Positions 30,722 through 37,381 of a stretch of 64,000 nucleotides of DNA are shown here, one piece after another. Origin of the DNA: Sva-07 sp963710625 (GTDB taxonomy: Bacteria; Actinomycetota; Acidimicrobiia; Acidimicrobiales; Ilumatobacteraceae); the NCBI GenBank assembly GCA_963710625.1, contig CAVQBG010000013.1:186001-250000 (forward strand). The letters are read 5' to 3'. The translations under genes and the position numbers were made by a program. The first letter of the stretch is position 1, and each line of letters opens with the position of its first letter. Under the pieces are notes generated by a model, which worked only from the letters and a program-made list of their open reading frames with translations, had not been told where the DNA came from and did not search any database.

Positions 30722-31999
30722 TCATGACCTGTTCCGGGGGACGGTCGGAGTTCGGAGGCACCACCAACCGGCCAGGAACGCAGTGGTCGCGAGCGTCGCG
30801 GACGGCAGGGTACGCGGCCCGAGGAGGCCAACGACTCCGGCGCCGACGGTTGCGGCGACCAGACCGATGGCGATCCGTGTCGTCGAAGGTGCGCGCGGCA
30901 CGATCTCGTGGTGTGATCGCCGGCGCCCGAACGCGGTTGCCCCGGCCAGCAGACCGGTGACGCCGAGTACCGCTGCGAACCAGAGCGGCCGCGTGAACCA
31001 CCACCAGGTCGAGAACCGAGGCGGCGCCCACAGGCCGACTGCGATCAGCGCCGCACAGAGCGCCAACGCAGTGAGGTGCCACACGTACACCGCGACCGAG
31101 GCCTCGCCTGCCCGGTCGAACAACCTTCGCGCTCGTGCCGCAAGACGATCGAGTCCATCTGCGATCATCATCAGCAATCCGACCTGCACCACTCCGGCCA
31201 CGGCGGTGAAGAGTCCCGGCGGAGTCGTGTTCGACCGCCGGCCTTCGACCGCATCGATCAGAGACGGGTCGTATCCGGCAGAGATCACGAGACCGAAGGC
31301 AACGGCGGATCCGGTCACGGCCAGGAGTGCGCCGGTTCGTTGCTCGTGTGTCCACCCGGTCTGCCAGCGCAGCCGCCACCACGCCCCGAGCAGCCAGGCC
31401 ACTCCCCACGCCAGGAAGAAGCCGGGCCAACCGACCAACTCCGGTGCCCCGAATCCGAACCGCGCGACGTCGAGCACCGCCAGCCCGGCAAGGCAGCCAC
31501 CGAGAGCCATGAGCGGTCGCTCCACCAGTCCGGCGATCGTGGAACCGAGCGCGGCGAACGGCACGTACACGGCGAGGAACCACAGTGGCTGGGTCGCGAG
31601 TCGCCCACCATCGGCGACGACGCCCCCGCCGCCTCGCACCAGGAGTTCGCCGACACTGGACACCGACCACAGCACCACGACAACCGCGCTGAGACCGACG
31701 AGCCTGCCCAGCCGAGGCGCCGCCGAGTGCGGCGTCGCCGTCGCGTTTGCCCAACCGGCCGCCGCGAAGAACACCGGCATCGGCGCCAACATCGCCAGCC
31801 ATGCGAAACCCGGATACAGCGCAAGCACGTTGGCGCCTCGGAGCGCTCCGTCAGGGCCGCGATCGATGACGGCGAGTCCGAGGTGGCCGATCACGACCAT
31901 CACGAGCGCGCCGATGCGAGCGACGTCGATTGCTCCACGACGTCCCGACCTGGGACGCAGCGCATCGGCGGAGGAATCCACCGCTGGGTCGCCGGTCAT
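30722..31999 (-). CDS. Acyltransferase-3 (OafA/YrhL-like) membrane protein
   Basis: The 425-residue polytopic membrane protein (about ten segments) has the family's N-terminal signature RGAIDVARIGALVMVVIGH, including R28 and H39 that are needed for transacylation in studied members. It lacks a fused SGNH domain; several SGNH proteins are encoded alongside. Such pairs acylate or modify surface polysaccharides, moving acyl groups across the membrane. It converges on the short SGNH gene with a 64-bp gap. Confidence 0.87.
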   Translation of the reverse strand: MTGDPAVDSSADALRPRSGRRGAIDVARIGALVMVVIGHLGLAVIDRGPDGALRGANVLALYPGFAWLAMLAPMPVFFAAAGWANATATPHSAAPRLGRLVGLSAVVVVLWSVSSVGELLVRGGGGVVADGGRLATQPLWFLAVYVPFAALGSTIAGLVERPLMALGGCLAGLAVLDVARFGFGAPELVGWPGFFLAWGVAWLLGAWWRLRWQTGWTHEQRTGALLAVTGSAVAFGLVISAGYDPSLIDAVEGRRSNTTPPGLFTAVAGVVQVGLLMMIADGLDRLAARARRLFDRAGEASVAVYVWHLTALALCAALIAVGLWAPPRFSTWWWFTRPLWFAAVLGVTGLLAGATAFGRRRSHHEIVPRAPSTTRIAIGLVAATVGAGVVGLLGPRTLPSATLATTAFLAGWWCLRTPTVPRNRS

Positions 32000-32207
32000 A
32001 CGGACGCCGTGGGGGTCAGTCGGGGCCTGCTCCGGCGTGTGGGCTGGCCCCGTGCCTCCCCACCCACCCGGGTGGCCTGGCCACGGCGATCACGAGGACC
32101 TGATCAATCGGCATACGTCCAGGTGAGACCGCCGATCCACCGGCAGCCAGAGTCGGAAGACCCGCCGAGGAGCCAGGCGACGACAAGGACACGCGAGCAT
32201 GCGGTCG

Positions 32208-33974
32208 TCAGCCGACGGTCACGGTCACCGTCGCAGAGCCGCACGCCCCGACCAGGGAGCAGACGCTGTAGGTCATCGTGTCCGTGCCCGTGAATCCGGA
32301 CGCGGGCTCGTACAGCAGGTTCTCACCCGCAACCTTCACGGTGCCGTGCACCGGTTCGACCAGTACGACCAACGTCGTGAGGTCGGCGGCGCCGCCCCGG
32401 AAATCGTCGTTCTGGAGAACGTGGATGTTCAGCTTGATGCCGGCCTTGGTGGTTCCCACGTCATCGATCACCAGGACTGCGTTGCTCTGCACACCGGGCG
32501 CCGCGGTCGACGGGGGTGCGGTCGGGGGTGGCGCCGTCGTAGGAGGCGCAGTCGTAGGAGGCGCAGTCGTAGGAGGCGCAGTCGTAGGAGGCGCAGTCGT
32601 AGGAGGCGCAGTCGGTGCCGGTGCCGGAGCGGACGGTGGTTGAGGAGCCGCAGGAGCAGGGGCGGACGGCGCTTGCGGGACACCTGCTGGAGCAGGCACC
32701 ACGGCCGGCGCCACGTCGCCCGGTTGGACCGTCGGCACCTCGGCGGAGTCGGCCTCGACTCCGCCGGGGATCGGCAGCTCCGTCGGCTCTGCCCCGCTCG
32801 GAAGCGACCCGATCGATTCCATCTGAGGTGCCGCCGGTTCGATCACGCGAGGCGCGGCCGCCCCGGTCAGTGCTCCGGCCGCGACGGCGGCGGCCGTCAC
32901 CACCGCGGTGGTCGAGGTGAGCGCGGCAGTGAGCGGTACCCGGATCAGGTCGGGGAAGTGCGCGAGAACACCCAGCGGTCCGATGAGCCGACGCATGCGC
33001 CCGAGCGAGATCTGCAGGAAGCTCCTCACCAGAGCCGGGTCGAACTGCGTACCGCTGTTCCGGGTCAGTTCGGTACGGGCTTGCGCGGCGCCGAGCGGTT
33101 GCTTGTAGGAACGTGCCGCGGTCATGACGTCGAACGCATCCGCAATCGACACGATCCGGCCCGCGAGGGAGATGTCAGCGCCCGACAGGCCGCGGGGGTA
33201 CCCGCCGCCGTCCCATCGTTCGTGGTGTTGCGTCGCTGCATCGACCCAGCCGCCGAGCCACGGGCGCAGCGGCTCGACGTAGCGCCATCCCGCCCCCGGA
33301 TGCGCACGGAGCACAATCCACTCGTCGTTCGTCGGCCGACCGGGCTTGTTGAGGATCTCTGTGGGGACCTCCAGCTTGCCGATGTCGTGGATCAGCGCCG
33401 CCCAGTTGAGACGGTCGAGTTCCTCCCTGGGGAGACCGATCTCCTCGCCGAGCATGACCGCGTAGGCCCGAACCCGCTCGGAGTGCCCGGTCGTCAGGCG
33501 GTCATGGCGGTTGAGCCGGGTCATGGCCGTGAGAAGCTGCTCTGCCCAGAGCTGTTCGGCGCTCTGCGCGACGTCGGGTCCTTTGACTCGGCGGGCCAGC
33601 GACCGGAGGGTCCCGGTGCGGAGCGCGAGGCCGAAGCGGCTGGGCGCCTGATCGGGGAAGACCAGCGACATCTTCAACAGCATCGTCAGAGGCGCCAACC
33701 GGACGAGCAGCCGCTGAGTTGCGAACGTCGCGAGGCACGACACGGCGACCAGGGCGGCCATCCATGCCCAGAACTGGAATCGGTCCGATGGTGCCGCGAC
33801 CGCGACCACGACGAGCCGCACGACGACGACGGCGACGACGATCGGCAGGCCGAAGACGAGCGCCTCGATCGCGATCGCCGTCCGACGCCGAGGCGTCCAG
33901 GCACTGCGCTGGAGATTCTCCGCCTGCGATGACGCGGACCCACCGAGCGCGCTCGTTTCGATGGTGCTCGACAC
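32208..33974 (-). CDS. Membrane HD-GYP protein with Pro/Thr linker and extracellular C-terminal domain
   Basis: This 588-residue protein begins with two membrane helices (33-61, 67-88). An HD-GYP domain follows with H196-D197 (LIHDIGK), HHERWDGGGYP (250-260) and HSERVRAYA, the signature of c-di-GMP phosphodiesterases. A third helix (347-373) then leads to a Pro/Thr linker built from repeated PPTTA units and a final beta-rich domain (505-588; NIHVLQNDDF, HGTVKV, YEPASGFTGTDTMTYSVC) resembling cadherin/VCBS-type modules. Predicted topology puts HD-GYP inside and the C-terminal domain outside. I chose GTG 33974; upstream frame runs into the tRNA-like element. Confidence 0.85.
   Translation of the reverse strand: MSSTIETSALGGSASSQAENLQRSAWTPRRRTAIAIEALVFGLPIVVAVVVVRLVVVAVAAPSDRFQFWAWMAALVAVSCLATFATQRLLVRLAPLTMLLKMSLVFPDQAPSRFGLALRTGTLRSLARRVKGPDVAQSAEQLWAEQLLTAMTRLNRHDRLTTGHSERVRAYAVMLGEEIGLPREELDRLNWAALIHDIGKLEVPTEILNKPGRPTNDEWIVLRAHPGAGWRYVEPLRPWLGGWVDAATQHHERWDGGGYPRGLSGADISLAGRIVSIADAFDVMTAARSYKQPLGAAQARTELTRNSGTQFDPALVRSFLQISLGRMRRLIGPLGVLAHFPDLIRVPLTAALTSTTAVVTAAAVAAGALTGAAAPRVIEPAAPQMESIGSLPSGAEPTELPIPGGVEADSAEVPTVQPGDVAPAVVPAPAGVPQAPSAPAPAAPQPPSAPAPAPTAPPTTAPPTTAPPTTAPPTTAPPTTAPPPTAPPSTAAPGVQSNAVLVIDDVGTTKAGIKLNIHVLQNDDFRGGAADLTTLVVLVEPVHGTVKVAGENLLYEPASGFTGTDTMTYSVCSLVGACGSATVTVTVG
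32536..32610. repeat. Five identical 15-bp repeats within the HD-GYP gene linker
   Basis: The unit GTCGTAGGAGGCGCA (plus strand) is repeated five times without change and encodes the TAPPT units of the linker. Copy number changes would lengthen or shorten the stalk by five residues without breaking the frame. Confidence 0.9.
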
Positions 33975-34111
33975 ACCAGGGTTATCGGCGCACGATCCGG
34001 ACAACTTGATCAACTGAGTGCGACGACGTCTCGGACCGCTCCGTGACGTTCGGCCGTTGTCACCGCGATCTCGCGGGCACACAATGGTCAGAGAAGCAGA
34101 TCGGTTGGCGG

Positions 34112-34169
34112 TTGAGGGCCGACCGGGTTGGTCGATGACGGAGGGTTCGACTCCCTCCCCGGCCCTCAA
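34112..34169 (+). other. tRNA-like fold lacking an anticodon arm
   Basis: A perfect 10-bp acceptor-like stem (TTGAGGGCCG with CGGCCCTCAA) encloses a D-arm-like GACC-GGGTT-GGTC, a short GATGAC spacer and a T-arm GGAGGG-TTCGACT-CCCTCC containing the classic GTTCGA box. The anticodon arm is missing. It could be a tRNA remnant after deletion, a mobile-element attachment site or a non-canonical small RNA. Confidence 0.5.
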
Positions 34170-34204
34170 GCGCCAATTCTGTCGGTGAGACTCTCTCCGT
34201 TCCG

Positions 34205-34234
34205 GCGGACTCGCACCCGGGACCCCGTGTCATG
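34205..34234 (-). pseudogene. Degenerate 3' fragment of tRNA-Val(GAC)
   Basis: The plus-strand segment GGACTCGCACCCGGGACC, then CCGTGTCATG, matches the T-arm to anticodon-loop part of the intact tRNA-Val at 47.8 kb, with one T-loop change and loss of four bases (TCTA region) in the anticodon stem. It has the same orientation as the intact gene. Interpreted as an old attachment-site scar. Confidence 0.55.
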
Positions 34235-34299
34235 TCGTGGTCCCAGAACGGGCCAACCAATCCTCCCGGTCGTGGTCGGCGGTGCCTCATTCGAGCAAC

Positions 34300-34952
34300 C
34301 CAGGCTCGAGCGCACGACCTGCTCGACACGATTTCAGCTGCCACCGACGCCGGCCACATCGACCACGCCACCGCGACCCTCTGTGGCTTCTTCGTCCCGC
34401 TGGTCGAGTCCGACCATGCCGCCGAAGCCGAGACCCAGCTCGCCGGGCTCCTCAGCCGAGAGGCGGAACTCTGCGCGAGATGCAGGGCCGAACCGCCGAA
34501 GCGGTCGAACTCTTCACCGAGTCCAGTCGCCTCTTCGCCGAAGCCGGTGCCGACCACCTGTTGTTGACCGAGGTGTTCAACCTTGCGGCGTGTCGTCTCG
34601 ACCTCGGCCACCTCGATGCCGCCCGCGATGACTTCCTCGAGACGCACCTGCTCATGCGCAAGCTCGAAGATCACCACCTCGAGCCCGAGCTGCTCAGCTG
34701 CCTGGCGACGTCGATGTGCGATGCGGGCGACGCCGACACGGCGGCCCGTCTCGTCGGGACCTCGCAAGCGGCCCTCCGACGCCACGACCGAGTCCTGTAC
34801 CCTCCGAGGCAAAGGCAGCGGAGCGAACACAGCGCCGACTGGAACAGGCACTCGGGCTATCGGAGTTCGAGGTGCAGTGCCTCGAGGGCCTGACTCAGAC
34901 CATCGATGATGCCATCGCCCTCATCAGGCTCGGCCCCGCTCCCGCCCCGTAG
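34300..34952 (+). pseudogene. Broken TPR-type regulator C-terminus (at least two frameshifts)
   Basis: Three successive frames give protein-like TPR sequence. They are HDLLDTISAATDAGHIDHATATLCG with FVPLVESDHAAEAETQLAGLL (to about 34476), MQGRTAEAVELFTESSRLFAEAG through LHRHDRVL-type repeats (34480-34800), and RTQRRLEQALGLSEFEVQCLEGL (34810-34952). No single frame spans them and there is no start or N-terminal domain. It resembles the TPR tail of large SARP/LuxR-type or STAND regulators. It sits right beside the tRNA-Val scar, so it may be truncated by the integration. Confidence 0.6.
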
Positions 34953-34993
34953 CTTCGACGCTCGGAAGATGGTCGACTACCGGTGCGCCGAGA

Positions 34994-35878
34994 TCAGCCG
35001 TGCGGTACACCCGTCGGTCGGTCCTCGCCGATGACCGAGACACGCTCGCCGTAGCGGCTGTGGGGGTAGTAGTCCCAGACGGCGTGATGTTGGGTGCAGC
35101 GGTTGTCCCACAGTGTCAGCGTGTTCGGTTCCCACCTGACCCGGCACTGCAGACGCGGCGTCGTGGCGATGTGTTCGAACAGCATGTCGAGCAGCGCCCG
35201 GCTCTCCCACCGCCGCAGACCGGTGATGTGCGACGTGAAACCGCTGTTGACGTACAGCACCTTGCGGCCGGTGACCGGGTGGACGGCCACGACAGGATGT
35301 TCACTGCGCGGATAGCCACCCTCGGGTGGGGTCGATCCATAGCTGCCGACGTACGGCATCCCACCGTCGTGAACGGCCGTGAGACCTTCGAGGAACGACT
35401 GCATCGCGGGTGACAGCAGTTCGTAGGCGAGGTACATGTCGGCATAGAGCGTGTCGCCGCCGCCGACCTCGGGGGTCTCGGTGATGTAGAGCGCCGACGC
35501 GAGCGGAGGGATGGCATCGCAGGTGACGTCGGTGTGCCAGGCGTCGCCCGCCGTGTACGGCGAGTTCTTCGTGGTCTTGACGATCAGCACCTCCGCGTCG
35601 GTCTCACGTGCGTGATTCATCGGATGGACGTGCAGGTCGCCGAAGTACCGGCCGAACGCCTTGTGCGAATCCCGGTCGAGGCGTTGGTCCCGGAACACGA
35701 GCACGCCCCAGTCGGCGAACGCCCGGTGCAGGTCGCGGAGCTGTTGTTCGGCGAGCGACTGCGAGAGGTCGAGTCCGTCGACCTCCGCCCCCAGATGCGG
35801 CGTCAACGACTTCACCTCGAAGCTGTCGTAGGTCACTGTTCCCGCGCGACGTTCGGTCTCGGCAACGGTCATGATCAC
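34994..35878 (-). CDS. TauD/TfdA-family Fe(II)/2-oxoglutarate dioxygenase
   Basis: This 294-residue enzyme has H115-x-D117 (DAWHTDVTC) and the distal His in CTQHHAVWDYYPHSRYGERVSV, with the 2-oxoglutarate-binding Arg near the end. The family hydroxylates sulfonates, herbicide-like acids or secondary metabolites; the substrate here is unknown. The GTG start at 35878 overlaps the end of a 62-residue coding remnant, and a methyltransferase precedes it, so the two enzymes may modify the same small molecule. Confidence 0.88.
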   Translation of the reverse strand: MIMTVAETERRAGTVTYDSFEVKSLTPHLGAEVDGLDLSQSLAEQQLRDLHRAFADWGVLVFRDQRLDRDSHKAFGRYFGDLHVHPMNHARETDAEVLIVKTTKNSPYTAGDAWHTDVTCDAIPPLASALYITETPEVGGGDTLYADMYLAYELLSPAMQSFLEGLTAVHDGGMPYVGSYGSTPPEGGYPRSEHPVVAVHPVTGRKVLYVNSGFTSHITGLRRWESRALLDMLFEHIATTPRLQCRVRWEPNTLTLWDNRCTQHHAVWDYYPHSRYGERVSVIGEDRPTGVPHG

Positions 35879-36060
35879 TCCTCGTTCACCCGTGGATCGA
35901 TGGCCGGCCCACAGTGTCGGTCGACCCGTTCGATCATGTCACAGCCCCCGAATCCGACCCACCTCGGAGCACGCGGCAGCAACAACGGGTGCGCTTCGAC
36001 CAGTTCGAGGAACCAGTCGATGACAGGAGCCCGCAGGTGCGGCTGATCGCCGTCGGGCTC
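35875..36060 (-). pseudogene. Orphan coding tail between methyltransferase and dioxygenase
   Basis: In one frame this stretch reads as a plausible protein end (LRAPVIDWFLELVEAHPLL; RAPRWVGFGGCDMIERVDRH) and stops at 35875 on the dioxygenase start (GTGA overlap). It has no start codon of its own before residue 40 and is out of frame with the methyltransferase that ends at 36059. It may be a separate gene's remnant or a tail lost by frameshift. I do not recognise the family. Confidence 0.4.
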
Positions 36061-36712
36061 ACCGCACCTCGTAGACGAAGTACTGCACCTTGATCGCGTT
36101 CCCGTACTCGGGATGATGCGGGAGGTACGGCATCGGCTCGGTGCCGAAGGTCCGCTCCCAGAGGCCGTCACGCTCCAGTTCCAGGAGCTGCACGCCGTAG
36201 TCCCGATCACGCATGATGTCGTCGCGCTGCGAGAACACGATGTATCCACCGCTGCGCACGATGCGGCACAACTCCCGGAGGATCTCGTTGGTCTCGAAGT
36301 ACGTCAGCGCCCCGATGAAGTTGACGGCATCGAATTCGCCGTCGTCGAATGGAAGCGGGAACACCTGCATGTCGACACGCTCGACACGCTCGTAAGCGCC
36401 CGTCTGCTCGGCGAGCGCGAGCAGCCCGGTCGAGACATCGATGCCTTCGATGTGTTCGTAGCCGAGCTTGCGGAGCGCACTGCCGGTGAGTCCCGACCCA
36501 CATGCCGCGTCCAGTATCCGACTCTCCACGGGGACGTAGTTCCTGAGGATCGCAGCTGCGGTCTCCGGACCGACGTACCCCCACTCGTCGAACTTGGCGT
36601 CGTAGCTGCCTGTCTTGGCGAAGGTGTCGTAGTCGCGCTCCACGATCGCGCTGTCGGTCGACGCGTCCCCGCCCCAGATGTCCGGGGTGTCAGCGATGAT
36701 GTCCGATGCCAC
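36059..36712 (-). CDS. Class I SAM-dependent methyltransferase
   Basis: The 217-residue methyltransferase has motif I ILDAACGSGLTG, the strand-2 acid in IEGIDVSTGLL, motif IV FDAVNFIGALTYF and a post-motif SGGYIVFSQR. It resembles small-molecule methyltransferases of the Williams-Beuren/UbiE-like group. It precedes the TauD-type dioxygenase on the same strand within the island, which suggests shared use on an unknown metabolite. Confidence 0.85.
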   Translation of the reverse strand: MASDIIADTPDIWGGDASTDSAIVERDYDTFAKTGSYDAKFDEWGYVGPETAAAILRNYVPVESRILDAACGSGLTGSALRKLGYEHIEGIDVSTGLLALAEQTGAYERVERVDMQVFPLPFDDGEFDAVNFIGALTYFETNEILRELCRIVRSGGYIVFSQRDDIMRDRDYGVQLLELERDGLWERTFGTEPMPYLPHHPEYGNAIKVQYFVYEVR

Positions 36713-36846
36713 GAGCGCCCCCTCGATTGATCGTCTGATGGCGGCCGTGATTCTAGCGATCGACGAACTGGACTCGCCGCGATCGAGGTCGGGCGAGGGC
36801 GTTGCGCTCCGAGGTGCAGACCGCCTCGGTCACCGGCGGCGCGGGG

Positions 36847-36987
36847 ACCCTCGTCCCGTCGGGCGTCGTCCCCCCATGTCATCGCGACGAGCTCGGGGAT
36901 CTCGCGCAGACGTTCGAGCGCATCACGCAGGCCCGGCTTCGACTCGGGCGAGGTTCCGTCGGCCCATCGGAACGCAACCACCCGGCA
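36847..36987 (-). pseudogene. Truncated Dabb-like (alpha-beta barrel) remnant
   Basis: A 47-residue piece reading FCRVVAFRWADGTSPESK, then LRDALERLREIPELVAMTWGDD, resembles the first half of the stress-responsive A/B barrel (Dabb) domain. It then runs into unrelated sequence, with no start or stop that fits a gene. Part of a gene-free debris stretch at 36.7-37.4 kb. Confidence 0.45.
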
Positions 36988-37165
36988 GAACTTCCGTGCA
37001 CGCTGTCGCACGCCCGACATGCGTTCCAGGGCGTCAGCGTTGGCAGTCAGTCCTTGGCGGAGCGGATGGTTCGGGTCCCCCCTGGCGGCGGATCGCCACC
37101 TCCGCAGGAAACTGGGAAATGCCCGCGGGCAGACCATGCTGTCCGATGACGGATCGGCGGGAGGT

Positions 37166-37297
37166 TCAACGTGGTCCTGGAACGGCACAGCTCAGAGCGG
37201 CGAGCCGTTCACCCTGTCGGGGATCGTGCTCGAACAGTACGGCGACGGGCTCTACGAAGGGTTGCGCGTCTACTACCCCATGCCTGACGACGGAGGT
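37166..37297 (+). pseudogene. SnoaL-like domain remnant
   Basis: A 44-residue piece reading STWSWNGTAQSGEPFTLSG, then IVLEQYGDGLYEGLRVYYPM, looks like the C-terminal half of a SnoaL/NTF2-like ketosteroid-isomerase-fold protein. There is no matching N-terminal half in any frame upstream. Nothing else was recognised between 36713 and 37381. Confidence 0.45.
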
Positions 37298-37381
37298 CCT
37301 TGCCGCCTTTCGAGAAGGCAACTGATCACTCCTTGGTGCGGTGGCAACCCACCCGGTCACGATGACCGCTGGCTGCAGCGA

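Noticed and set aside
32000..32207. Riboswitch or gene in the gap between acyltransferase and HD-GYP genes
   Set aside because: Only a short CCACCCGGGTGG palindrome is visible; both flanking genes point leftwards and no leader fold or start codon is convincing.
31076..32293. Plus-strand frame across the acyltransferase and its downstream gap
   Set aside because: Antisense to a clear membrane protein gene; product is Arg/His-rich and not protein-like.
34112..34169. selC or another intact tRNA gene
   Set aside because: No anticodon arm or long extra arm can be folded, so it is listed as tRNA-like only.
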